DNA of 64,000 nt, taken from NCBI RefSeq assembly GCF_027924525.1, contig NZ_AP027040.1:310001-374000 (forward strand), given 5' to 3'. The notes below the pieces were generated by a model that was given only the letters and a program-made list of their open reading frames with translations, did not search any database and was not told where the DNA came from. This document shows positions 16,648 to 25,302 of the stretch, piece after piece (positions within the stretch are counted from its first letter, which is position 1; every line of letters starts with the position of its first letter). The translations under genes and the position numbers were made by a program. This stretch comes from Aurantimicrobium sp. INA4 (GTDB lineage Bacteria; Actinomycetota; Actinomycetes; Actinomycetales; Microbacteriaceae).

Positions 16648-18174
16648 CTAAATCCAGCTAGGAAGCCACATGTGGATCTGCCAATACCAATAAGGAATCT
16701 GCATACCCGTCCACAGCGGATAGAAGAAGATACTCAGCAGGACGGCCACGATGCCCAGCACCGTCAAGATGGCTATTCCAGTTGAACGTTTGTAGTCATC
16801 TTTTATGCGCAGAATCAGCCCTACCACAAAGGTGATAGCCAAGATCATGTAGGGCTCAAAGATGATGCCGTAGAACTGGAAAACGGTGCGGTTGAGGTAC
16901 ATCAACCAAGGCACATATCCGGCAACCATTCCCATCAGGATGATGCCAACCTTCCATTCGCGGTAGCGAACGAAACGGTAAACCAGGTAGCCCACCGCAA
17001 CTGCACCACCCCACCAAATCAGCGGGTTTGCAATAGCGGTAATCACTGACGAGCAGGAGTCAAAGTCACACCCGTTCTCGCCCAAGCTCGCACCCTGGTA
17101 GTACATGCTGGTGGGGCGAATCATCAATAGCCAGGTCAACGGGTTGGCTTGGTAGGAGTGTGGGGTGACCAGGCCTACATGGAATTGGTAGGCGGAGACG
17201 TGATACGCCCACAAACTTTGGAACCAATCTGGTGCCCACGCCAAGGGGCCACTCCAGCGCAGACCGGGATTGGTGGTGACGAGGTCGCGGTAATACCCGC
17301 CGGAGGTAACAATCCAACCTGTCCACGTTGCAAGATAGGTCACTGCAGCGATGGGGACCATGAGGACAAAGGTGGCAGGCGCTTGTTTGAGGGCGGCAGC
17401 AGAGAGCCAAAAGTGCAAACCAGCCCGACGCCGATCCAGCGCATCCATGACAACGACATATACGGCAAAGGCGGCCAAGAAGTAGAGACCTGACCACTTC
17501 ACGCCACAGGCCAAACCAAAAGCTAGTCCAGCAAGGATCAGGTAGGGCCGATTCCACAGCGTTGGCCCCCACGTCGGACCTTCACTGTTTTCTGCTTGAG
17601 CTTTTCGTCGGGAAATCCATGCCATCAGGCTTGGAAGATTCTGCCGTCGATCGAGCAGCACAAAGAAAAATCCCGTCAAGGTGAATAACGCTGCAAAGTT
17701 ATCCAACAGGCTTACTCGAGATAACACGATGGCGTGGCCATCGATGGCCATGAGGCCACCGGCAATCATGGTCAGCACAGTTGAGTGGAAAAGCTTCTGT
17801 GCAATCAGCATCACAAGAAGAACAATGAGAATGCCGGCAACCGCCACACCTACACGCCAGCCGAAAGCGTTCGCAGGCCCAAATGCGGCCATTCCCAGGG
17901 CAATCAGCCATTTACCTAAAGGTGGGTGGACCACATAGGAGGGGTCATCGGTAAACCCATCCGTAACTCCCGCATTGAACTGGGGGTCAGGGTTCTCTCC
18001 CCACGTGGATTCGTAACCGTTATTCCACAGCGTCCACGCATCCTTCACATAGAAGGTTTCATCAAAAACAAGAGAGTGAGGATTGCCCAGATTCCACAAG
18101 CGCAGCCCGGCAGCCACCAACAGAACTACTAAAGGTCCCGCCCAGTGGCCGATAGATGCCCACACCCTTTTCAC
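16648..18174 (-). CDS. pmt: Dolichyl/polyprenyl-phosphate-mannose protein mannosyltransferase
   Basis: GT39-family membrane enzyme (508 residues) that transfers mannose from polyprenyl-phosphate-mannose to Ser/Thr of exported proteins, the actinobacterial counterpart of yeast PMT. The acidic pair of the first loop is in SLVFDETFYVKDAWTLW. VHPPLGKWLIALG and many transmembrane helices follow. The C-terminal block YLNRTVFQFYGIIFEPYMILA is typical. Substrates could include Thr/Ser-rich exported proteins such as the LAxTG proteins here, which is inference. It is divergent from rsmI, an arrangement shared with other Actinobacteria, and both start codons lie next to back-to-back promoters. Confidence 0.92.
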   Translation of the reverse strand: MKRVWASIGHWAGPLVVLLVAAGLRLWNLGNPHSLVFDETFYVKDAWTLWNNGYESTWGENPDPQFNAGVTDGFTDDPSYVVHPPLGKWLIALGMAAFGPANAFGWRVGVAVAGILIVLLVMLIAQKLFHSTVLTMIAGGLMAIDGHAIVLSRVSLLDNFAALFTLTGFFFVLLDRRQNLPSLMAWISRRKAQAENSEGPTWGPTLWNRPYLILAGLAFGLACGVKWSGLYFLAAFAVYVVVMDALDRRRAGLHFWLSAAALKQAPATFVLMVPIAAVTYLATWTGWIVTSGGYYRDLVTTNPGLRWSGPLAWAPDWFQSLWAYHVSAYQFHVGLVTPHSYQANPLTWLLMIRPTSMYYQGASLGENGCDFDSCSSVITAIANPLIWWGGAVAVGYLVYRFVRYREWKVGIILMGMVAGYVPWLMYLNRTVFQFYGIIFEPYMILAITFVVGLILRIKDDYKRSTGIAILTVLGIVAVLLSIFFYPLWTGMQIPYWYWQIHMWLPSWI

Positions 18175-18186
18175 CCGTTTAGCCTA
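18175..18186 (-). promoter_or_regulatory. Leaderless-type promoter of pmt
   Basis: On the minus strand TAGGCT ends 6 nt before the GTG at 18174. The divergent rsmI promoter lies within 30 bp. Confidence 0.6.
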
Positions 18187-18203
18187 CCGACAACGAACCC
18201 TGC

Positions 18204-18215
18204 CAGACTGGGACT
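18204..18215 (+). promoter_or_regulatory. Possible leaderless-type promoter of rsmI
   Basis: CAGACT, one mismatch from TANNNT, ends 6 nt before the GTG at 18216; no Shine-Dalgarno is present. Confidence 0.4.
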
Positions 18216-19031
18216 GTGATCATTCTGGCGGCAACCCCTATTGGCAACCTCGGTGATGCCTCGAGCAGACTCATTGAGGCGCTCAGTGAGGCAACCGTCA
18301 TTGCCAGTGAAGATACCCGCACCACGTCCAAGCTCTTGAGTGCATTAGGAATTGAGAACCGCCCCAAACTCATTGCTCTTCATGACCACAACGAAACCTC
18401 CAAGAGCCCAGAGATTATTGAGCTTGCCCGTGAAAACGATGTCCTCGTGCTTTCTGATGCGGGAATGCCCACCGTCAGTGATCCTGGCTTTCACCTTGTT
18501 GAAGCAGCGGCGGCAGCAGGGATTCACATCACTGTTATTCCCGGGCCCAGCGCGGTGATTACCGCGCTCGCTGTGGCGGGGCTTCCCACAGACCGTTTCA
18601 CCTTTGAAGGTTTTCTTCCACGGAAGCAGGGTGAGCGAAAGTCGGCCTTTCGGGAACTTGCTCGCGAATCTCGCACGATGGTTTTCTTTGAATCTCCCAA
18701 CCGAATTGCTGAATCACTTGCGGACGCCCGTGATGAGTTAGGTGCTGACCGGCCAGCGGTTGTCTGTCGTGAACTCACCAAAATGTATGAAGAGGTCAAG
18801 CGGGGGACTCTGGCCGAACTCGCCGACTGGGCTGCCGCAGGCGTCCGCGGCGAGATTGTTCTCGTAGTTGGCGGCGCAACTGCGGCGACTCTCACGTTGG
18901 AGGATGGTCTTGCGCAAGTTCAAGTTCTTGTCGCTGACGGAATGCGCTTGAAAGAGGCCACTACGCAGGTTGCGGAAGAAACGGGCTTGTCCAAGCGAGA
19001 GCTGTATCAAGCCGCACTTTCTACTAGGTGA
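18216..19031 (+). CDS. rsmI: 16S rRNA (cytidine1402-2'-O)-methyltransferase
   Basis: SAM-dependent tetrapyrrole-methylase-fold enzyme (271 residues) that 2'-O-methylates C1402 in the ribosomal P site. It begins IILAATPIGNLGDAS, the normal N-terminus of RsmI. It contains ASEDTRTTSKLL, LSDAGMPTVSDPG for SAM binding and PGPSAVITAL. The length is typical. The GTG start has no Shine-Dalgarno but a -10-like hexamer 6 nt upstream. In related genomes metG commonly follows; here the iron-transport operon lies between. Confidence 0.95.
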   Translation: MIILAATPIGNLGDASSRLIEALSEATVIASEDTRTTSKLLSALGIENRPKLIALHDHNETSKSPEIIELARENDVLVLSDAGMPTVSDPGFHLVEAAAAAGIHITVIPGPSAVITALAVAGLPTDRFTFEGFLPRKQGERKSAFRELARESRTMVFFESPNRIAESLADARDELGADRPAVVCRELTKMYEEVKRGTLAELADWAAAGVRGEIVLVVGGATAATLTLEDGLAQVQVLVADGMRLKEATTQVAEETGLSKRELYQAALSTR

Positions 19032-19051
19032 AAGAAATCACTTGCTGATGA

Positions 19052-19069
19052 GGTTAGGCTACCCTAACC
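19052..19069 (+). promoter_or_regulatory. IdeR/DtxR iron box 1
   Basis: GGTTAGGCTACCCTAACC is a dyad with 7-bp arms (GGTTAGG/CCTAACC) and matches the TTAGGTTAGSCTAACCTAA consensus core. It lies 72 bp before the iron-transport operon. Confidence 0.78.
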
Positions 19070-19078
19070 TAGAATTAG

Positions 19079-19097
19079 TTAGGTAAGCCTTACCTAA
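19079..19097 (+). promoter_or_regulatory. IdeR/DtxR iron box 2
   Basis: TTAGGTAAGCCTTACCTAA is a perfect 19-bp palindrome around a central C and an excellent match to the DtxR/IdeR operator. It implies Fe2+-dependent repression of the downstream operon. Confidence 0.9.
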
Positions 19098-19140
19098 TAC
19101 CATCCGCAAACATCATGCGTTTTTAGCTCTGAAAGACCTC

Positions 19141-20172
19141 ATGAACATCTCCTCCCTGAAATCCTCACTTCTTGCTGCCGGCACGGCACTCGCCCTGGTA
19201 GTTGGCTTATCCGCCTGCACTACAGAACCTGCGGCAAATGCGGATGGAACCGTCGTTGTCTATGCCGGACGAGATGAAGCACTGATTGCTCCGCTGATTG
19301 AGCAATTCACCGAGGAAACCGGAATTGATGTTGACGTTCGCTTTGGATCCACTCCCGAACTCTCTGCATTGCTCTTAGAGGAAGGGGAGAGAACTCCCGC
19401 GAACGTATTCCTTTCTCAAGACGCAGGCGCATTAGGTGCGCTTTCTGATGCAGGACTGCTCGCCACCCTCCCTGCGGACATCACCGATGCAGTTCCTGCC
19501 GAATTCACCTCCACAGATGACACCTGGGTTGGAGTGACCGGGCGTGCCCGTGTCATTGCCTATGACAGTGAAAAATACACAGAATCTGAGATCCCCGATT
19601 CTGTCCTGGAACTCACTGACCCCAGATGGTCTGGTTTGGTTGGTTTCCCACCGGGGAACGCGAGCTTCCAATCTTTTGTGACCGCGCTTCGTGTTCTTGA
19701 AGGTGAAAAAGTTGCAGAGCAGTGGGTTGCCGATATGGCTAAGAACTCACCTGTTCTGACCGAGAAAAACGGAGCAACCCTGGATCTGGTTAACGCCGGC
19801 CAGCTCGATCTCGCCCTCATCAATCACTACTACTGGTTCGAGCGTGCTGCTGAGCTGGGCCAGGACAATATGAGAGTTCAGATTAAGTTCCTTCCCGGCG
19901 ACCCTGGTGGAATTGTGAACGTCACCGGTGCAGGAATTCTTAAGAATTCTGCAACGGATGCCGACGCTCTTGCGTTTGTGAAGTATCTGGTCAGTGAATC
20001 AGCACAGAAGTATTTCGCCACAACAACATTTGAATATCCGCTGGTGCCGGGGGTTGCTTCCCCAGAAGGCCTGCCTGCTCTCGAGGAGCTAGTTAACACC
20101 CAACTTGATTTGGCAGACCTTGCTTCATTAGCTGAAACCCAAGCGCTATTGGCCAAGTACGGGCTGTTATAG
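19141..20172 (+). CDS. fbpA: Iron(III) ABC transporter, substrate-binding lipoprotein
   Basis: Periplasmic-binding-protein-like lipoprotein of 343 residues. A lipobox LSAC places the acylated Cys at residue 26, so it is tethered outside the membrane. The mature part starts VVVYAGRDEALIAPLIEQF and contains the FbpA/SfuA-type hallmarks RFGSTPEL, VFLSQDAGALGAL, TGRARVIAYD and INHYYWFE; the Tyr pair in HYYW matches the ferric-ion-binding tyrosines of FbpA. It is first in a tightly packed three-gene operon behind two iron boxes, which strongly supports ferric iron as substrate. Confidence 0.92.
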   Translation: MNISSLKSSLLAAGTALALVVGLSACTTEPAANADGTVVVYAGRDEALIAPLIEQFTEETGIDVDVRFGSTPELSALLLEEGERTPANVFLSQDAGALGALSDAGLLATLPADITDAVPAEFTSTDDTWVGVTGRARVIAYDSEKYTESEIPDSVLELTDPRWSGLVGFPPGNASFQSFVTALRVLEGEKVAEQWVADMAKNSPVLTEKNGATLDLVNAGQLDLALINHYYWFERAAELGQDNMRVQIKFLPGDPGGIVNVTGAGILKNSATDADALAFVKYLVSESAQKYFATTTFEYPLVPGVASPEGLPALEELVNTQLDLADLASLAETQALLAKYGLL

Positions 20173-21711
20173 GTGAGCACGCTCGTTAACGTCGTCCGCC
20201 CGCCACTGTGGTTAACAGTGGCTGGCTCACTCGCGTCGTTAACGACACTGATTCCCTTGATCTATCTTTCGCAACGTGCGTTTGGCGGCGGCTGGGAAAG
20301 TGTTGTTGAACTGCTCAACAGGCCACGCATGGCTTTATTGCTGTGGAACACCCTGTTACTTGGTGTTGCCGTTACTGCTACAGCGATTGTTCTGGGGTTG
20401 GTCAGCGCGTACTTCCTAGCCCGCGTTTACCTTCCTGCGCGCAGATGGTGGCTGGTGATGGCCACCATCCCGCTGGCGGTGCCAAGCTATCTGGCCGCCT
20501 ACGGTTTGCTGGCTGCGTTTCCCACCACGCAGGGTTTTTGGGGTTCGTGGCTCGTGCTCGTAGCGGTGACAACTCCCTATGTCACCCTCCCAGTTACAGC
20601 AGCACTGCGCGCTGGGACCACAGATTTTGATGACCTTTCCAGGACCTTGGGAGCACCTGGGTGGAAAGCGCTTCTGCCCGGAACCTGGCATCAAATTCGC
20701 GGAGCAACGTTGGCCGGTGGATTGCTGGTCTTTCTCTACACAATCGCTGATTTTGGTGGCGTGGCCCTGTTCCGTTTTCCCGTCCTCACCACAGCAATCC
20801 AGCAAGCGTATGGCGCCAGCTATGACCGTAACCTGGCTGCACTCCTGAGCATGATTCTGGTTGCGCTGGCACTTGTCACAGTGTTTTTTGAACGCCGTGC
20901 TCGAGGAAGACTCTTTACTTCGAAGACCTCTACCCGAGGCCGTTCACGCCTGAACCCATTGACGGGCAAAAACATCTGGCTTGGGATTGTTTTGTTGATT
21001 GCTCCCGTGGTTGGAGCTGTCATTCCCGTTGGCGTGATGCTGGTGCGCATGTTTGATGTCAACGCCCTGCAGGAAGTCCGCTGGGAAAACCTCGCCTCAG
21101 CCACCGTCAACACGGTTGTCTTGAGCTTTGCTGGGGCAACAATTGGTCTGCTGTTGGCTCTGCCGATAGGAATTTTGGCGGGAAGATATCGCTCGAAAAT
21201 AGTGAGCGCCATCGAATCACTGGGATATCTCCCACTGGGACTACCAGGAATCGTTGTCGGCCTTGCTCTGGTCTTCTTTGCATTGTCTACAGTTCCGGTG
21301 CTGTATCAGACGGCGTTCTTGTTGGCTTGCGCATACGGTTTGCTGTTCATGCCTAAAGCGTTGGGAACTATTCGCCAATCTGTGCGCGCTATTCCAACGT
21401 CCCTGGTAGATGTGTCATCTTCCCTGGGATATTCCACGAGGCAGCGTTTGGTGTCGGTGTATTTACCGTTGACCCGCACGAGTTTCCTTGTGGCATGGCT
21501 ATTAATCGGAGTCACCGCCATGAAAGAGCTGCCAGCCACCTTAATGTTGCGTCCAACCGGAATGAATACCCTGGCTACAGAGTTGTGGGCTAAGACAGAT
21601 GTTGCCTCTTATGGTGCAGCAGCGCCCTATGCCCTTATGCTCGTCATCATTGCCGCCATCCCCACACTGTTGTTGGTGCGTTCGGAAACTACCCAGGAGG
21701 TTAAGTCATGA
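20173..21711 (+). CDS. fbpB: Iron(III) ABC transporter, permease
   Basis: Fused double permease of 512 residues with about twelve transmembrane helices and two BPD-type halves. EAA-loop sequences are visible in each half (DLSRTLGAPGWKALLPGTW near residue 155 and DVSSSLGYSTRQRLVSVYLPL near 415). It corresponds to FbpB/SfuB. The GTG start directly follows the fbpA stop with no gap, and the gene end overlaps fbpC by 4 bp (ATGA), so translation is coupled. Confidence 0.92.
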   Translation: MSTLVNVVRPPLWLTVAGSLASLTTLIPLIYLSQRAFGGGWESVVELLNRPRMALLLWNTLLLGVAVTATAIVLGLVSAYFLARVYLPARRWWLVMATIPLAVPSYLAAYGLLAAFPTTQGFWGSWLVLVAVTTPYVTLPVTAALRAGTTDFDDLSRTLGAPGWKALLPGTWHQIRGATLAGGLLVFLYTIADFGGVALFRFPVLTTAIQQAYGASYDRNLAALLSMILVALALVTVFFERRARGRLFTSKTSTRGRSRLNPLTGKNIWLGIVLLIAPVVGAVIPVGVMLVRMFDVNALQEVRWENLASATVNTVVLSFAGATIGLLLALPIGILAGRYRSKIVSAIESLGYLPLGLPGIVVGLALVFFALSTVPVLYQTAFLLACAYGLLFMPKALGTIRQSVRAIPTSLVDVSSSLGYSTRQRLVSVYLPLTRTSFLVAWLLIGVTAMKELPATLMLRPTGMNTLATELWAKTDVASYGAAAPYALMLVIIAAIPTLLLVRSETTQEVKS

Positions 21712-22751
21712 GCGCTTTTCTTGAAATCACAGACCTCAACGTCTCCTATGGGCACACTCAAGTCCTTTTTGACATCAACCTTGCAGCCCAGCAGGGAGAT
21801 TTCGTCGCGATTGCAGGACCCAGCGGGTGTGGCAAGACAACCTTGCTGCGCACAATCCTTGGCCTCGAGCGGGCACAAAGCGGAACTATTCGTCTGGGCC
21901 GCAGCATTCTCACCATGCACGGAATCCACTTGGTTCCTGAAAAGCGCAACATCGGTTGGGTTCCCCAAGATGCAGCATTGTTTCCCATGCTGACAGTGGC
22001 AGAGAACATTGCGTTCTCCCTGGCTAAAACTCCTCGAGGAGTGAAAAAGCAGGCCCAATCAAGTCGTGTGGACGAACTGTTAGAACTGATCAACCTCACG
22101 TCGCTGCGCAACAGAATGCCCAGCGAACTTTCTGGCGGTCAAGCCCAACGTGTTGCGTTAGCTCGGGCACTGGCTGCACAACCCCAACTGGTGTTGATGG
22201 ATGAGCCATTTGCCGGGCTAGATCCTGTCTTGCGATCTGACCTTCGCGCGGAGGTTAAAGCCATCCTCAAAGCCAGTTCGACAACGGCACTGTTGGTCAC
22301 CCATGACCAAACAGAGGCGTTGTCTATCGCAGACACGGTTGCTCTACTAAACCAGGGACGTATTGAGCAGGTTGGATCACCTTCAGTGGTTTACAACACT
22401 CCTGCAAGCAAGTGGGTGGCACAGTTCCTTGGTGAAGCAAACCACCTGGTGGGCACCCGACGTGGTGACGAGGTGGAGACAATTTTGGGAACATCACAGT
22501 TCACCTGGAGTGGTGAACCTTCGGAGCAGGAAACGCTTGACGTGTTAATTCGACCTGAGTCATTGCGCATTACCGACTCGGGGGACTGGAAAGTCACAGC
22601 CATTGAATATTGCGGTCATGACGCCCTTTTGACCTTGCAGAGAGGCGTGGACAGGCTCGATGTTCGTGTTGCGCCTCAAGAGATACGCTCTCGCGGCGAT
22701 GAGGTTGGTGTGGCACTGGCAGGGCCAGTGCTGGCATACCCCACCACCTAA
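21708..22751 (+). CDS. fbpC: Iron(III) ABC transporter, ATP-binding protein
   Basis: ATPase of 347 residues energising ferric iron import. The Walker A is GPSGCGKTT (about residues 38-46), the signature LSGGQAQRVALARAL, Walker B LVLMDEPFAGLDP, and the switch His in LLVTHDQTEAL. About 110 residues after the ATPase domain fit the TOBE-type regulatory region of FbpC/PotA. AGGAGG precedes the ATG. No terminator is evident before the metG promoter 37 bp downstream. Confidence 0.94.
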   Translation: MSAFLEITDLNVSYGHTQVLFDINLAAQQGDFVAIAGPSGCGKTTLLRTILGLERAQSGTIRLGRSILTMHGIHLVPEKRNIGWVPQDAALFPMLTVAENIAFSLAKTPRGVKKQAQSSRVDELLELINLTSLRNRMPSELSGGQAQRVALARALAAQPQLVLMDEPFAGLDPVLRSDLRAEVKAILKASSTTALLVTHDQTEALSIADTVALLNQGRIEQVGSPSVVYNTPASKWVAQFLGEANHLVGTRRGDEVETILGTSQFTWSGEPSEQETLDVLIRPESLRITDSGDWKVTAIEYCGHDALLTLQRGVDRLDVRVAPQEIRSRGDEVGVALAGPVLAYPTT

Positions 22752-22787
22752 GGATTGAGCGTGGTTCAATGGCTGAGCTGAGCAAAA

Positions 22788-22800
22788 TAGAATAGTAGCT
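22788..22800 (+). promoter_or_regulatory. Leaderless-type promoter of metG
   Basis: TTCAAT (22765-22770) and TAGAAT (22788-22793) are 17 bp apart; the -10 ends 7 nt before the ATG at 22801. Confidence 0.65.
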
Positions 22801-24381
22801 ATGTCTGCCGGCAAAAGCTTTTATGTAACCACGCCTATCTTCTACGTGAACGACGTGCCCCACATCGGTCACGCCTACACCGAGGTTGCTGCTGACGTGC
22901 TCGCACGCTGGCACCGCCAGGCCGGAGACCGTACCTGGATGCTAACCGGTACTGACGAGCACGGTGAAAAGATCTTGAGGACCGCAACCGCTAACGGGGC
23001 AACTCCTCAAGAGTGGGTTGACCGCTTGGTGGAGTCTGCCTGGAAGCCTCTGCTGGACACTATCGACATTTCCAATGACGACTTCATTCGTACAACCGAT
23101 GCTCGCCACGAGGACAACGTCAAGAAGTTCCTGCAGCATCTGTATGACGCTGGGTTTATCTACACGGGCGAATACGAAGGTTCCTACTGCGTAGGTTGCG
23201 AAGAATATAAGCAGGATTCAGACCTCGTAGACGGCACCGGTGAATTCGCCGGTGAGAAGGTCTGCGCGATTCACTCCAAGCCGGTTGAGAACCTGCACGA
23301 GAAGAACTATTTCTTCCGCATGAGTGACTTCACTCAGCCTCTGCTGGACATGTATGAAGCTAACCCCAACTTTGTGCAGCCAGAGTCTGCTCGCAATGAG
23401 GTTGTGCAGTTTGTGAAGCAGGGTCTGAACGACCTCTCCATTTCACGCTCCAGCTTCGACTGGGGTATCAAGCTTCCCTGGGATGAATCCCATGTTGTGT
23501 ATGTGTGGTTCGATGCTCTGCTGAACTACATCACGGCAGCTGGCTATGGCTATGACGAAGAGAAGCTTGCTTCTCTCTGGCCTGCCACCCACATTGTGGG
23601 CAAGGACATCCTGCGTTTCCACGCCGTGATTTGGCCAGCAATGTTGATGGCAGCCGGTGTGGAAGTTCCTCACCAGGTCTATGGTCACGGTTGGTTGCTT
23701 GTTGGTGGCGAAAAGATGTCCAAGTCCAAGCTCACCGGTATTGCGCCGAACGACATCACCGACACCTTCGGTTCAGATGCGTTCCGCTACTACTTCATGA
23801 GTGCCATCAGCTTTGGCCAGGATGGCTCCTTCAGCTGGGAAGATCTTTCTGCCCGTTACCAGGCAGAGCTTGCTAATGGTTTCGGTAACCTTGCCTCGCG
23901 CACGCTGGCCATGGTCTCGCGCTACTTCGATGGTGTTGTTCCTGCGGCAGGTGAGCTCACTCCTTCAGATAAAGCCATCGTGGATGTTGTCGCTGCCTCC
24001 GTCGCTGAAGCAGACGCTGCAATCGAACGCCTTGCCATCCACGAAGCCGTGACTTCAATCTGGGCTATCGTTGACGCACTCAACGGCTACATCACCGAGC
24101 AAGAGCCATGGGCTCTTGCAAAGGATCCTGCTCAGTCAGAACGCTTGGCTACGGTGCTCAATACTGCGACCGAAGGTTTGCGGGCCCTTGCTGTCCTCCT
24201 TTCTCCATTTATGCCTCAGGCAACCCAGAAACTATGGGATGCCCTTGGCGTTGAAGGTAGCCTCGGTGCGTTGACTGCACAGCCTATTCGTGAGGCTGGA
24301 AACTGGAATCAGATTCCTGTGGGAACAACTGTGGGAACTCTGGAAGCACTCTTCCCACGCATTGAGTCGGTTGCTGAGTAA
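22801..24381 (+). CDS. metG: Methionyl-tRNA synthetase
   Basis: Class I synthetase of 526 residues charging tRNA-Met. Its HIGH motif is in VNDVPHIGHAYT and the KMSKS motif in GGEKMSKSKLTGI (about residue 305). YCVGCEEY and VCAIHSKPV mark the connective-peptide knuckle, here with only two Cys in the first half and one in the second. The C-terminal tRNA-binding (EMAP-like) domain of longer MetRS is absent, as in other actinobacterial forms of about 520 residues. First gene of the metG-tatD-rsmA-ispE-ABC-F run. Confidence 0.97.
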   Translation: MSAGKSFYVTTPIFYVNDVPHIGHAYTEVAADVLARWHRQAGDRTWMLTGTDEHGEKILRTATANGATPQEWVDRLVESAWKPLLDTIDISNDDFIRTTDARHEDNVKKFLQHLYDAGFIYTGEYEGSYCVGCEEYKQDSDLVDGTGEFAGEKVCAIHSKPVENLHEKNYFFRMSDFTQPLLDMYEANPNFVQPESARNEVVQFVKQGLNDLSISRSSFDWGIKLPWDESHVVYVWFDALLNYITAAGYGYDEEKLASLWPATHIVGKDILRFHAVIWPAMLMAAGVEVPHQVYGHGWLLVGGEKMSKSKLTGIAPNDITDTFGSDAFRYYFMSAISFGQDGSFSWEDLSARYQAELANGFGNLASRTLAMVSRYFDGVVPAAGELTPSDKAIVDVVAASVAEADAAIERLAIHEAVTSIWAIVDALNGYITEQEPWALAKDPAQSERLATVLNTATEGLRALAVLLSPFMPQATQKLWDALGVEGSLGALTAQPIREAGNWNQIPVGTTVGTLEALFPRIESVAE

Positions 24382-24396
24382 TTCTCAGGACAACGT

Positions 24397-25302
24397 ATGA
24401 CCGAATCGGCATATATCCGCCACCGGGACACCACCTCGGAGCACGGGCAGAAGCGTGATTTGTCCTACCCGCCACTTCCAGAACCACTTCCGGTGGCGGT
24501 CTATGACAATCACACTCACCTCGAGATCTCTGATGGTGATCAACCCATTGATTACCGTGAACACCTTGAACGTGCTGCAGAGGTCGGCATTGTCGGCGTA
24601 ATCCAGGTCGGCGGGGATGTCGAGACATCGAAATGGTCTGCGACTGTCGCTGCTGCAGAACCACGTATGTTGGCAGCAGTTGCTATCCATCCCAACGAAG
24701 CTCCGAACTACGAAGCAGCTGGCACTCTCGATGAGGCCCTTGCGGTCATTGATGAGCTAGCTGCCTGGCCTCGCACGCGCGCGGTGGGCGAAACAGGGCT
24801 GGACTTTTTCCGAACAGGACCAGAGGGCCTTGCCGCCCAGCACCGCTCGTTCGAAGCGCATATTGGGATTGCTAAAAAGCACAACATCGCCATGCAGATC
24901 CACGATCGTGATGCGCATGATGAGGTTATTGAAACTCTGCTGCGAGTTGGTGCGCCGGAGAAGACCGTGTTCCACTGTTTCTCCGGGGATGCTGCCATGG
25001 CTGCCATTGCTGCCGATAACGGCTGGTATCTCTCCTTCTCAGGAACAATCACGTTCAAAAAGAATGAAGAACTTCGCCAGGCGCTCAAAGTCATTCCGCG
25101 TGAACTTGTGCTCGTGGAAACGGATGCACCATTTCTGACCCCCACTCCTTTCCGTGGTCGCCCCAACGCACCCTATTTGACCCCACACACGGTGCGAGCC
25201 ATGGCAGAGGTGCTCGAGGTGGACTTAGGAGATCTGTGTGCACAGATTGCCTTCAATACCGAAACGGTTTACGGCTCGTGGCAAGACGGGCTTGTTGAAT
25301 GA
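24397..25302 (+). CDS. tatD: TatD family metal-dependent deoxyribonuclease
   Basis: TIM-barrel hydrolase of 301 residues. The metal-binding HxH appears as DNHTHLE (about residue 37), Glu in AVGETGLDFF, His in MQIHDRDAHDEV and VFHCFSGD, and Asp in LVETDAPFLTP. The 35-residue N-terminal extension before the HxH motif is normal for actinobacterial homologues. The end overlaps rsmA by 4 bp. In many Actinobacteria a resuscitation-promoting factor gene sits between these two genes; here there is none. Confidence 0.92.
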   Translation: MTESAYIRHRDTTSEHGQKRDLSYPPLPEPLPVAVYDNHTHLEISDGDQPIDYREHLERAAEVGIVGVIQVGGDVETSKWSATVAAAEPRMLAAVAIHPNEAPNYEAAGTLDEALAVIDELAAWPRTRAVGETGLDFFRTGPEGLAAQHRSFEAHIGIAKKHNIAMQIHDRDAHDEVIETLLRVGAPEKTVFHCFSGDAAMAAIAADNGWYLSFSGTITFKKNEELRQALKVIPRELVLVETDAPFLTPTPFRGRPNAPYLTPHTVRAMAEVLEVDLGDLCAQIAFNTETVYGSWQDGLVE

